Shown here: positions 23,662 through 31,319 of the stretch, piece after piece | How positions within the stretch are numbered: position 1 is the stretch's first letter | How the letters are laid out: the number at the start of each line of letters is the position of its first letter | NCBI GenBank assembly: GCA_023245335.1 | Contig: JAHFKK010000005.1 | Location: forward strand, 1 to 39,141 | From: Candidatus Gottesmanbacteria bacterium | Lineage (GTDB): Bacteria; Patescibacteriota; Microgenomatia; UBA10105; UBA927 | Length of the DNA stretch: 39,141 nt | Direction of reading: 5' to 3' | Program-made: the position numbers and the translations under genes | The notes under the pieces: generated by a model | Databases searched by the model: none | What the model was told of the DNA's origin: nothing | The model's input: only the letters and a program-made list of their open reading frames with translations

Positions 23662-24879
23662 ATGGCTAAAGTCTTACTACAAAGCTTCGCAATAAGCTCT
23701 TTCACCACAGCTGTCACAAAGTATTCCCCTATTGGATCAACATATTGTGTTGTGGGCGCAACGGAAACCGATCAGCAAACCTTATTTCGCACCGGTGGTG
23801 TTTTGAGTTTATTCACATTGAATGTGCCTTCAAATGATTTGACTGGCACGAGTACCATAAAAATACGGAAAAATGGTGCTGATGGCGCTAGTGCAATTAG
23901 CGTTGGAGCTGGTGCAACAGGACTTTTTTATGATTTAGCCAATATTGAAAGTGTAGCGGCCGGCGATAAATTCTGCTATCAATTTGCGCTTGGATCGGGC
24001 GGTTCAAATTTTTGGATGGGAACTGCGGAAGTTGTTTATGATGCCAGCGATAAAACAGTGCTGAAAATAGCCCCATCAAATACGCCAGCAAGTACTTCGG
24101 TTGATAGTACGTCCAGATTCCATACGCCAAATGGTCAAGCCACATGGCAACTATCGGAAACAGGATTGCAGTCGACCATGAGAATCGCAGGAACTTTGAA
24201 AAATATGTTTGTCAACGTGACGGCGAACGGTCGGTCAACTGCGACTATTTTTGGTAGTCGGGTCAATACGGCAAATGGTGCTTTAGCAGTGAGTATTGGC
24301 GCAGGGGTGACTGGATTTGTTGAAGATACAAGCAATTCTGATACTATCGCTTCCGGTGACATAGTAGGATTGCGACGGTTGACGAGCACAGGCGGCGGCA
24401 CCATAACATTTACTAATGTGGGCATGGAAATTGTAACCGTTGATCGAACCACAATGATGTGCGCTGGAACCACTGCGGGTGTTTCAACGGCTGCTGCAAC
24501 AACAACATATTTTGGCATATCGGGTGTACTTGCCAGCTTTTCTGAAAGCTGGACAAATGCGCCAGTCAAGCTTCTGCAGCGTGCATCAAATTTGACGGCT
24601 AATGTAAGCGCCAACACGATAAATACTGGCAATACTACGCTGAAACTTCGAAAGAATACAGCAAATGGAAATCAGGTTATTTCAGTAGCAGCTGCCGCAA
24701 CTGGCGTGGTCACTGATGCATCGGGTGTCGATGTGTTATTACCGGCGGATCGCGTAGCATACCAATTGATAACAAGCGGAGCATCGGGGTCATTTGCAAT
24801 GACCTGGACCTCAATGAAGGTAAAATATTTGGATCAAAAAGAAATGATAGGCAGCGGAATCGTACCAGTCGGGCGATAG
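23662..24879 (+). CDS. Tail fibre protein with three internal beta repeats
   Basis: A 405-residue Ser/Thr/Gly-rich beta protein. Three related blocks can be seen, about residues 49-110, 180-257 and 310-389: TSTIKIRKNGADG / TATIFGSRVNTANG / NTTLKLRKNTANG, each followed by I/V-S-V/I-G/A-A-x-A/V-TG and a GD or AD turn. The blocks probably form a pseudo-trimeric or beaded fibre of carbohydrate-binding-like domains. It lies between tail-tip genes. The ligand cannot be predicted. Confidence 0.65.
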   Translation: MAKVLLQSFAISSFTTAVTKYSPIGSTYCVVGATETDQQTLFRTGGVLSLFTLNVPSNDLTGTSTIKIRKNGADGASAISVGAGATGLFYDLANIESVAAGDKFCYQFALGSGGSNFWMGTAEVVYDASDKTVLKIAPSNTPASTSVDSTSRFHTPNGQATWQLSETGLQSTMRIAGTLKNMFVNVTANGRSTATIFGSRVNTANGALAVSIGAGVTGFVEDTSNSDTIASGDIVGLRRLTSTGGGTITFTNVGMEIVTVDRTTMMCAGTTAGVSTAAATTTYFGISGVLASFSESWTNAPVKLLQRASNLTANVSANTINTGNTTLKLRKNTANGNQVISVAAAATGVVTDASGVDVLLPADRVAYQLITSGASGSFAMTWTSMKVKYLDQKEMIGSGIVPVGR

Positions 24880-24892
24880 AGTTTTCAAAACC

Positions 24893-24901
24893 TGCTAAAA
24901 T
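24893..24901 (+). promoter_or_regulatory. Leaderless-type extended -10 box
   Basis: TGC-TAAAAT (24893-24901) is followed by exactly six bases and ATG 24908. No Shine-Dalgarno and no clear -35 are present. Confidence 0.5.
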
Positions 24902-24907
24902 GAATGC

Positions 24908-26668
24908 ATGTCACTTCTTCTCTTGTTTGCTCCTGCAGGTATACAGGCGATGTCGGTGGAAACATTGCCGGCCAGCTCTATTGCCGATAAAACAGCAGCA
25001 CTCAATGGTGAAATTTTAGGTTTAGTTGTTCTACCAATTACCCGTCGCGGCTTTCAATACAATACCGTGCCATTTCCCGATCGGGAAACATATGAAGATG
25101 GCAGCTTTGGGGGTGGTATATTTTCTCTTAATGTATCCGGATTGACGCCTGGACATATTTATTATTATCGCGTATTCGTTGTCGATTCGTCCGGGACTAC
25201 ATATGGGGATTGGGTGTCATTCACGGCCCTTCCGGATGCCTACAGTGTCACTATATCCGGTGTGGAGCGATCGGTTGATATTATCCACCAATCGATTGTC
25301 ATAGAGGATGTCATCAATGATAAGCAAAACACACTTTCATTTTCTCTTATGGATCGGCAAAGCCTGGGCGTCCCGGATCCGGATGATGAGGTAGTCATCA
25401 CGCTTTCTGATGGTACCATTATATTCTCCGGATTCATTATTGGAGTAAAGCCCGGATCCAAACAAAAGACCGGTTTGGTTCTCTTTGATATTTCCTGTAT
25501 CGATCAGGTGCGATTGTTTGATCGATTCTTGGTTCACAAAACATATGAGGGCATGACCGATAAAGCAATCATCCAGGACATCGTTGCTACCTATTGCGCC
25601 GGCAGCGGCATTACAACAGACAATGTGATTGAGGGCGTTACCATAGATCAGATTGCTTTCAATTACCTGCAGCCGTCGGAGTGTATGCGAAAAATTTGTG
25701 ATCTTACCGGCCGCAATTGGTTTATCGACTACGAAAAAGATGTTCACTATTTCCCGCTTGCGACTAACCTTGCGCCATTTAACATCACGGTGAGCAATAA
25801 CGAGTATACGGATTTTACCCTATCCAAAGATGCTTCCCAGCTGAAAAATCGTGTGTACGTTCGGGGGGGAACCAAGCTTTCAGATACCACAACCTATGAA
25901 GAAAAGGGTGATGGAAAAAAGAAACAATTTGTGCTTCCGGACAAACCGCATGACATTACTGTGGCTGTCAATGGAGTTTCCAAAACAGTCGGTATCAAAA
26001 ATATTGACACATCCGGATTTGATTACTATGTTAATTTTCAGGAAAAATACGTTGAACAGGATGCCGGCGCTGCAGTGTTAGGAACCGGCGACACGCTCAC
26101 GGTGACGTACAAGTATGATATCCCGATCCTGGTTGCTATTGAGCATACGGCTTCAATTTCAGCTTCCGGAGTACATGAATTTGCGATATTTGATAAGACC
26201 ATCACGACTACCCAGGCCGCACGCGATCGGGCAAGTGCGGAGTTAACCGATTACGCGTACAGCATCATCGAAGGAAGCTTTAAGACGATGACGACTGGTT
26301 TTGTTTCAGGCCAATATATGAATATTGTGTTGTCAGAGTACGGTGTCAATGATGATTACATCGTCCAAAAGGTAGTTGCCCGGGCGATCGGTGGGGGAAA
26401 TTATGAGTACAAAGTCTATGTTGCCAGTGCAAAAGTCATGGGTATTATTCGATTCTTCATTGAGCTTTTGGAGCAAAACAAAAATATTATCGAGCTAAAT
26501 GATAATGAGGTTGTCGATGAATTGGTATTGTTGACAGATTCCTTGCTAAACGACAGCATTCACGATAATCTGGTCATAGACAGCGCCGGTCCGTATGCAA
26601 CCTGGTGTACTGATAGTTTAGAATCGACGCCGACGCGGGCAGTGTGGGACTTGTTTCAATGGGGATAA
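24908..26668 (+). CDS. Tail tip / baseplate hub-like protein with N-terminal Fn3 domain
   Basis: A 586-residue tail protein. Residues about 15-110 look like a fibronectin type III domain (KTAALNGEI, RRGFQYNT, then GLTPGHIYYYRVFVVDSSGTTYGDW). The middle (about 115-330) has the beta-rich layout of hub proteins: VIEDVINDKQNTLSFSL, VVITLSDGTIIFSGFIIGV, a DRFLVHKTYEGMTDKAIIQDI helix and a CMRKICDLTGRNWFIDYEK motif common in Tal/gp27-like hubs. The C-terminal third varies. It should form the tail tip that contacts the cell. Confidence 0.72.
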   Translation: MSLLLLFAPAGIQAMSVETLPASSIADKTAALNGEILGLVVLPITRRGFQYNTVPFPDRETYEDGSFGGGIFSLNVSGLTPGHIYYYRVFVVDSSGTTYGDWVSFTALPDAYSVTISGVERSVDIIHQSIVIEDVINDKQNTLSFSLMDRQSLGVPDPDDEVVITLSDGTIIFSGFIIGVKPGSKQKTGLVLFDISCIDQVRLFDRFLVHKTYEGMTDKAIIQDIVATYCAGSGITTDNVIEGVTIDQIAFNYLQPSECMRKICDLTGRNWFIDYEKDVHYFPLATNLAPFNITVSNNEYTDFTLSKDASQLKNRVYVRGGTKLSDTTTYEEKGDGKKKQFVLPDKPHDITVAVNGVSKTVGIKNIDTSGFDYYVNFQEKYVEQDAGAAVLGTGDTLTVTYKYDIPILVAIEHTASISASGVHEFAIFDKTITTTQAARDRASAELTDYAYSIIEGSFKTMTTGFVSGQYMNIVLSEYGVNDDYIVQKVVARAIGGGNYEYKVYVASAKVMGIIRFFIELLEQNKNIIELNDNEVVDELVLLTDSLLNDSIHDNLVIDSAGPYATWCTDSLESTPTRAVWDLFQWG

Positions 26669-26669
26669 C

Positions 26670-26699
26670 TTGTGTACAACTGGTCTTTAGCATTACAAT
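26670..26699 (+). promoter_or_regulatory. Promoter before the fibre-associated gene
   Basis: TTGTGT (26670-26675), 18-nt spacer and TACAAT (26694-26699), the same spacing as the repeat-family promoters but without the 11-bp units. The leader would run through the palindrome at 26727-26758 to ATG 26773. Confidence 0.45.
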
Positions 26700-26726
26700 G
26701 ACAAAGGGATTTAGATTGATAGAATA

Positions 26727-26758
26727 ATATCATTTCGTTGATGTCAACGAAATGATAT
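26727..26758. repeat. 32-bp near-perfect palindrome
   Basis: ATATCATTTCGTTGA (26727-26741) is the exact reverse complement of 26744-26758, with TG between. It sits 2-5 nt before the AGGG ribosome site of the next gene, so as RNA it would form a 14-bp hairpin right at the start region, and as DNA it may be an operator. Its core GTTGATGTCAACGA also occurs at 31982-31995. There is no T tract, so it is not an ordinary terminator. Confidence 0.8.
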
Positions 26759-26772
26759 ATAGGGCATCATAT

Positions 26773-27273
26773 ATGGATAAGTATAAAAAACACAATGACA
26801 TTTTTCTTCACCGAAATGATCTGGTGATTCCCCGGGGCGCCGTGCTTCTTGAGCTGTATAACGTCAAAACAAAAAAGCTTATCAGTGATTTAGTCAATAA
26901 CATGGTGGTGACCGCCGGCAAGAATTCAATGGCTGATGCACTGCGCGGTACAACGGCAAACAACAAGGGCATTATCACCTATTGCGCCCTGGGTACTGGA
27001 ATTACTGCTCCGGATCTTGGTGATACCGGACTGCAAACTGAAATATTCCGAAAGCTTGTAAGTGTGCGATCGGTTGTGGGAAACATAGCGACATTTCAGA
27101 CGTTTTTCACAACTTCGGAGGCAAACGGATCTTTGAAAGAAGCCGGACTATTTGGTGACGATGCCAGTGGAACCCCTGGAAGTGGTACACTTTTTTGCCG
27201 ATTGGCGATAAACCGTACAAAAACAACCAATGACACACTCACATTGACGTGGGATGTGCAAATTGGAAGTTAG
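26773..27273 (+). CDS. Tail fibre-associated protein
   Basis: A 166-residue protein. NMVVTAGKNSMADALRGTT (about residues 43-61) followed by YCALGTGITAPDLGDTGLQTE and ending in a beta-rich region is a pattern of phage tail-fibre or baseplate-attached proteins. I start at ATG 26773 with AGGG 8 nt before, instead of the upstream in-frame ATG at 26752, which lies inside the palindrome. Function by context only. Confidence 0.6.
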   Translation: MDKYKKHNDIFLHRNDLVIPRGAVLLELYNVKTKKLISDLVNNMVVTAGKNSMADALRGTTANNKGIITYCALGTGITAPDLGDTGLQTEIFRKLVSVRSVVGNIATFQTFFTTSEANGSLKEAGLFGDDASGTPGSGTLFCRLAINRTKTTNDTLTLTWDVQIGS

Positions 27274-27275
27274 TA

Positions 27276-27281
27276 TATAAT
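27276..27281 (+). promoter_or_regulatory. Leaderless-type -10 box
   Basis: A perfect TATAAT lies exactly six bases before ATG 27288, with no Shine-Dalgarno and no clear -35. The box overlaps the end of the previous gene region. Confidence 0.45.
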
Positions 27282-27287
27282 ACAACT

Positions 27288-27698
27288 ATGCCAAGTCCTA
27301 CATCATCACCCGTAGTAGCAGGAACAAATGCAACGGCTTTGGAAGAAAATGCAATCCGCACGGATGCAATCACTCGATATGTCCGTTTCCCATTTGAGGT
27401 CAAAGGTGCGTTGTTAGTTGGCGATGAGCAGGGGCCGCGATATATTGTTCCGGCCGGCATGACAGTCACAGCAATCAAGACGAAAATAAAAGCGGGTACA
27501 TCGGCGACTATCCGGATCCAAAAAGACACAAGCGATGTTGACAGTGGTATTTCGGCAACTACATCATCGGCAACAGATAGTGTCATTGCCAGTGCTGCAC
27601 TTGTGGAAGATCAAATACTTTCCCTCGATATTACTGCTATTTCCGGCAATCCGGAGGATCTTTTTGTCGAAGTTCTTGCCACGGAAGTGCTAACATAA
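27288..27698 (+). CDS. Tail fibre-region beta protein
   Basis: A 136-residue Thr/Ala/Ser-rich protein. VTAIKTKIKAGTSATIRIQK followed by an ALVEDQILSLDITAISG strand pair resembles single blocks of the repeated fibre protein at 23662, so it may be a one-domain relative. I start at ATG 27288, six bases after TATAAT. It should be part of the tail fibre or tip; the evidence is composition and place. Confidence 0.55.
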   Translation: MPSPTSSPVVAGTNATALEENAIRTDAITRYVRFPFEVKGALLVGDEQGPRYIVPAGMTVTAIKTKIKAGTSATIRIQKDTSDVDSGISATTSSATDSVIASAALVEDQILSLDITAISGNPEDLFVEVLATEVLT

Positions 27699-27702
27699 TC
27701 AT

Positions 27703-28785
27703 ATGGAAACTATCGGTTTTGGCAATGGAGCGGATGGTGTGGCCGTACTCACTGGTACGGATGCGCCAATTGATAGTGCCGCGGTAGGAACGGCAGCTGC
27801 AACATCACTTTCTGCCACCAATCCTTCATTTGCTGCAGGTCAAATCATTCTTGTCATTCAAATGCAGGGAACCAATGCAGGGAAGGCGGAGCTAAATAGA
27901 ATCAGCAGTTATGTTGCGGGAACCATAACCACAACTAGGCCGCTTGCTTATACATATTCCTGCACAGGAAATGATAAGGCGCAGGTAATCGTAGTACCAC
28001 AGCATTCAAAAATCACCATGTCCGGATCTTTTACCGGAAAAGCATGGGATGGAACTGTTGGGGGTATTATTGCTAAATTTTGCAATGGTGAGGCGACAAT
28101 CGATCAATCCCTATTGGGTACTGGTATTGGATATAGAGGTGGCCCGTCAGCGGGAACTGGCGAAGGAACAAGTGGTGAAGGATATCCGCGGTATGGCGTA
28201 TTTCAGGAAACAATATCAAATGGAAATGGTGCCGGCGGCGGCGTTTCTGCAGCTCCCGGAAAAGTTGGATCAGCGGGCGGTGGCGGTGGACACGCAGCAG
28301 AAGGAACACAAGGGGGGCCAGGGGATGGCACTGGTGGTGGGGATGGCGGTTTGACTATTGGGGATAGTACATTTGATAATTTGTTTCCGGGCGGCGGTGG
28401 TGGGGCGGGGTCTGGAAATAGAACCGATCAAACCGGTGGAGCAGGCGGAGCAGGTGGCGGCATTATTCTTCTTTTTTGTCAATCAATTACCGTCACGGGA
28501 GCTATCAGGTCAAATGGCGCTGTGGGCAGTAATGCTGGATCCGGAGCTGGTGGCGGCGGAGCAGGCGGGCTAATATTTATAAGAGCGGGTACCGCAACTA
28601 TCGGTACGGGTTTGATAACCGCAAAGGGAGCAGCGGGAGGAATTGGTGGTGGATCATCGGGCGGAGCTGGTGGCGACGGCAGGATCCGCATTGAAGCCTG
28701 TAAAATAACTGGTACGACGGATCCTTCCATGACTATTACAACAACTGCCCTGCCCTGGTGTGCTGGCCCTATGGGCATCCTGTAG
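27703..28785 (+). CDS. Glycine-rich tail adhesin
   Basis: A 360-residue protein. An N-terminal beta part of about 115 residues (GQIILVIQMQGTNAGKAELNRI, ITTTRPLAYTYSC) is followed by about 220 residues very rich in Gly, with runs such as GGGGGAGSG and AGGAGGGI alternating with short hydrophobic strands (IILLFC, LIFIRAG). This resembles polyglycine-sandwich adhesins such as gp38 of some T-even phages, which bind receptors at fibre tips. The loops between Gly runs would set host range (inference). Confidence 0.65.
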   Translation: METIGFGNGADGVAVLTGTDAPIDSAAVGTAAATSLSATNPSFAAGQIILVIQMQGTNAGKAELNRISSYVAGTITTTRPLAYTYSCTGNDKAQVIVVPQHSKITMSGSFTGKAWDGTVGGIIAKFCNGEATIDQSLLGTGIGYRGGPSAGTGEGTSGEGYPRYGVFQETISNGNGAGGGVSAAPGKVGSAGGGGGHAAEGTQGGPGDGTGGGDGGLTIGDSTFDNLFPGGGGGAGSGNRTDQTGGAGGAGGGIILLFCQSITVTGAIRSNGAVGSNAGSGAGGGGAGGLIFIRAGTATIGTGLITAKGAAGGIGGGSSGGAGGDGRIRIEACKITGTTDPSMTITTTALPWCAGPMGIL

Positions 28786-28793
28786 ACGCATTG

Positions 28794-28802
28794 TGGTATA
28801 GT
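28794..28802 (+). promoter_or_regulatory. Leaderless-type extended -10 box
   Basis: TGG-TATAGT (28794-28802) is followed by six bases and ATG 28809. No Shine-Dalgarno is visible. Confidence 0.5.
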
Positions 28803-28808
28803 ACGATT

Positions 28809-29927
28809 ATGCGAGTAAGTCTGCCGATAGTTTTTAGTCAATTTGATTCGCGCTGGGCCTCAATTCTCCTGGGATTCAATGTGGATCCTGCATACAATAT
28901 TTACAACTACGGATGCCTCGATTCAGATTTAGCAACTATTTGCCGCGCGTTTGGATTTGATGAAACACCGGCGACGATCAATGAAAAATTGGTTGCTCTT
29001 GGTGCGGATAAAGGTTTTCAAAAAGGCGGCGGCAATTATGTGTGGGGTGCTATTTCTAAGCTTCATAAAGAGATCAAGGAATCGTTGACCAATATCGGGG
29101 AAGTGCTTTTGAGTGATGCACAGATGGGGGAAATCAAAAGCGCTCTGGACGCCGGCAATCCGGTCATGCTGCAAATCGATTACAACCCGCAGACAGTAAA
29201 AAATGATACCCATTATGTTATTGCTGTTGACTACAACCCAAATGACGAAAACGATATTACTGTTGCCGATCCATTGGGCGGGGGAACTGTGTCACTCAAA
29301 AAATATTTAGGTTGGTTGGTACCAAATGCACGTCGCACTATTTTCCAGTACGTGATCTATCAAGGACCAAAGATGGATGCCGTAGGATGTTTACTGCCCA
29401 ATACGAAAGACAATCAAAAAGTATTCCAGGATCTTGTCCATGGATCCAGTGAGTGGGATAAGGCTGTAGCAGCCACTATGGCAGGGGGTACCGACCCCAA
29501 GAGTGCCGGAGCCGATGATTTGCAGAGGGTGGTTAATGGTATCAAAAGTACCGCCACAGCAGCCCAAAACGATAAAGTTGATACCGAAAAAAAGCTTGCA
29601 GCTGCAGAAACAGAAATTGCCAATCGCATCGATCAATTAGCAAACAAAGACGCCGAGCGCCAGCGAACGGTTAGCCTGCTAAATGCCGAAATAGACGCAC
29701 TCAAAAAGAGCCAGCCCGACGTGGAGGTACTCAAGGGGCAGTACCAGGGTACGATCGATGACCTTGAAAAGCAGGTCCGGGACCTACAACGAGCCGGCGG
29801 CCAGAAGGATTTGGACATTGCGGCGCTCCAAAAAGAAAAAGAAATGCTGCTCAAGGGCATTGTCCCCCCATCAGTGCTTGACAAATTATTCGCATACATC
29901 AGAAAATTGTTTGGTCAAAAGAAATAA
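28809..29927 (+). CDS. C39-like cysteine peptidase with coiled-coil tail (endolysin candidate)
   Basis: A 372-residue protein. The N-terminal 180 residues look like Peptidase_C39_2: FSQFDSRW with the oxyanion Gln (Q11), YGCLDSDLATICRAFG with the nucleophile C36, THYVIAVDY with H135, and VADPLGGG with D154. The four catalytic residues are in order. Residues about 240-345 are a coiled coil (AAAETEIANRIDQLA, LEKQVRDLQR), and the end is basic (YIRKLFGQKK). It is likely a cell-wall peptidase used in lysis, given the membrane proteins that follow, though a tail-tip role in entry is possible. Confidence 0.72.
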   Translation: MRVSLPIVFSQFDSRWASILLGFNVDPAYNIYNYGCLDSDLATICRAFGFDETPATINEKLVALGADKGFQKGGGNYVWGAISKLHKEIKESLTNIGEVLLSDAQMGEIKSALDAGNPVMLQIDYNPQTVKNDTHYVIAVDYNPNDENDITVADPLGGGTVSLKKYLGWLVPNARRTIFQYVIYQGPKMDAVGCLLPNTKDNQKVFQDLVHGSSEWDKAVAATMAGGTDPKSAGADDLQRVVNGIKSTATAAQNDKVDTEKKLAAAETEIANRIDQLANKDAERQRTVSLLNAEIDALKKSQPDVEVLKGQYQGTIDDLEKQVRDLQRAGGQKDLDIAALQKEKEMLLKGIVPPSVLDKLFAYIRKLFGQKK

Positions 29928-29930
29928 TAT

Positions 29931-30380
29931 ATGGCAACACAACTTATCAGCCTTGATGGATTTGGCGGCTTAGCCGGTGTGGGAATTCTTATGGCCGGCG
30001 CCGGGTTTGCCTGGGCGCAATTCAAATCCGGAGCCAGTAAAGCGAAGGACGATTTGATCGATACATATAAGGAAACGGTGGAAGCAGACAGCAAAAAAAT
30101 ATCTATTTTAACGAGTGAAAAAACCACTCTTATTACCGACCATCAAAAGCAAATCAATGAAATGAATGTGCAACTTGGAAAGTTGCAGGGATTACAGGAA
30201 GCAAATGAAAAAAAGATCGAAGAATATTTGAGCATTTTGCAGGGTCGAAATCCGGAGCAGGTACAATTTATGAAATTCATGGTGACGAACATGACCGAAT
30301 GTGCTAAATATATAAAAGAGAGCCGGACAATGTTTGCCGAGATCAAAGAAAAATGCCCATCGATGGGCAAGAAAAAATAA
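29931..30380 (+). CDS. Membrane-anchored coiled-coil protein (lysis cassette)
   Basis: A 149-residue protein with one N-terminal hydrophobic segment (GFGGLAGVGILMAGAGFAWA, residues 10-29) followed by a charged coiled coil (about 35-95) and a basic end. This shape is like a spanin or small holin-associated protein, and it starts 3 nt after the C39-like peptidase. A single membrane pass with a long soluble part argues against a typical holin. No family recognised. Confidence 0.55.
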   Translation: MATQLISLDGFGGLAGVGILMAGAGFAWAQFKSGASKAKDDLIDTYKETVEADSKKISILTSEKTTLITDHQKQINEMNVQLGKLQGLQEANEKKIEEYLSILQGRNPEQVQFMKFMVTNMTECAKYIKESRTMFAEIKEKCPSMGKKK

Positions 30381-30381
30381 T

Positions 30382-30603
30382 ATGACTGATACCACAGAAG
30401 CACCAGAAAAAGATATTCATGCCCGCAAATTATTTCGTGTTGATCGAAAGACGAGCCAAACGGATGAAGCTGGTCTTCCCATCTTATTGACCGATTTGCA
30501 GGCAATCGCAATGGCCAGGGGAGTTGCAAAAAAAGAAGGATTTGAAAAAGTGAGCATGCAACAGGCAACTGATGAATATTTTGAATTTTTAGCGTATAAT
30601 TGA
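30382..30603 (+). CDS. Small protein, paralogue A
   Basis: A 73-residue protein starting 1 nt after the previous stop. Its second half, LQAIAMARGVAKKEGFEKV followed by SMQQATDEYFEF, corresponds to AALTIAWDKAKELGYERV and EMVKETISEFQF in the next gene, so the pair arose by duplication. Both are acidic-to-neutral helix/strand proteins. Function unknown; placed in the lysis region. Confidence 0.6.
   Translation: MTDTTEAPEKDIHARKLFRVDRKTSQTDEAGLPILLTDLQAIAMARGVAKKEGFEKVSMQQATDEYFEFLAYN
30595..30600 (+). promoter_or_regulatory. -10 box before the second paralogue
   Basis: TATAAT ends seven bases before ATG 30608 and overlaps the last codons of the previous gene. No Shine-Dalgarno lies between. 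Confidence 0.4.
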
Positions 30604-30607
30604 TTTT

Positions 30608-30805
30608 ATGGACACACGACCAGAGCCAACAAAGAAACTTGAATTTGCCGTTGACCGTCATGCAGGATCCCCACGGGAGGATCAGATTGATTATAGAGCT
30701 GCATTGACTATCGCTTGGGACAAGGCAAAAGAATTGGGATATGAACGCGTTGAAATGGTGAAGGAAACCATCAGCGAATTTCAATTTGTTCTTTTTACGC
30801 AATAA
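30608..30805 (+). CDS. Small protein, paralogue B
   Basis: A 65-residue paralogue of the gene at 30382 (KELGYERVEM here, KKEGFEKVSM there). The N-terminal 25 residues differ (KKLEFAVDRHAGSPREDQID). The start lies seven bases after a TATAAT. Function unknown. Confidence 0.55.
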   Translation: MDTRPEPTKKLEFAVDRHAGSPREDQIDYRAALTIAWDKAKELGYERVEMVKETISEFQFVLFTQ

Positions 30806-30806
30806 C

Positions 30807-31070
30807 ATGAATTTCATCAAGCAGCTCCTATTGGAAGCGGCCAAAGAATGGATCCGCGCATTCATTTCCGGACTAGCAGTTATCACAGGGTATTTGGCGA
30901 TGCATATTGACCTACAGAAGGCAGTTGTTACCGTCAGCTGGCAATTTGTCCTTGTACTCCTGGGCATCGATGCCCTGGGCGCTGTAGTCAAGGCAGTCGA
31001 TAAGCTCATTTTCCTCTATAAACAACAAATGGATCCCAATGCCACCTGGAAGGGTTTATTCCCAAACTAA
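30807..31070 (+). CDS. Holin candidate
   Basis: An 87-residue protein with two hydrophobic segments, AFISGLAVITGYLAMHI (about 19-35) and WQFVLVLLGIDALGAVV (about 46-62), an amphipathic N-terminal helix (FIKQLLLEAAKEWIR) and a charged end. Size and shape fit a small holin that permeabilises the membrane to release the endolysin. I start at ATG 30807, just after the previous stop. It closes the lysis cassette. Confidence 0.6.
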   Translation: MNFIKQLLLEAAKEWIRAFISGLAVITGYLAMHIDLQKAVVTVSWQFVLVLLGIDALGAVVKAVDKLIFLYKQQMDPNATWKGLFPN

Positions 31071-31101
31071 ACCCGAAAATTTACTTTTTTGACGCGCTAT
31101 A

Positions 31102-31129
31102 TTGACATCATTTTTCCCCGCTGTATGAT
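31102..31129 (+). promoter_or_regulatory. Promoter of the structured leader/ncRNA
   Basis: TTGACA (31102-31107), 16-nt spacer, TATGAT (31124-31129). Transcription should start near 31136, at the first stem of the structured region that follows. Confidence 0.65.
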
Positions 31130-31135
31130 GGGTTT

Positions 31136-31319
31136 TACGTCCGGAGCAATTCCGGTTTGGACTACGACAAGAAGCATCGTGCTTCCCCTCTTGGCAAAGC
31201 GGGGGTCCAGTGATAGAATCAGCAACAGATAAGTCCGTTGTGGTCTTTGGTAAAGGTTTAGCCTTTGCCAAAAGTCTGTTGTTGAACAGCCTTTACCAAG
31301 AACCAGAGCGGATTTTTTT
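31136..31319 (+). ncRNA. Structured leader or small RNA with competing hairpins
   Basis: No gene lies in this 184-nt stretch, but several stems do: CCGGA/TCCGG (31141-31155); a three-way junction closed by TGGAC (31158-31162) and GTCCA (31205-31209) that holds GAAGCA-TCG-TGCTTC (31171-31185) and a C-run/G-run stem (31185-31205); CAACAG/CTGTTG (31223-31281); and an 11-bp stem 31246-31256 with 31262-31272. A second copy at 31290-31299 can replace the 31262 arm. AAGTCCG (31231-31237) can pair with CGGATTT (31309-31315), which ends in a T run. It looks like a terminated small RNA or an attenuator controlling the gene at 31320. Confidence 0.5.

Noticed and set aside
26752-26772. Earlier start of the 26773 gene inside the palindrome
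   Set aside because: The AGGG ribosome site lies between the two ATGs and suits only the one at 26773.
31136-31319. tRNA or tmRNA gene
   Set aside because: The three-way stem arrangement looks cloverleaf-like at first, but there is no T-loop GTTCGAATC-type sequence, no acceptor stem closing at the right distance and no CCA end.
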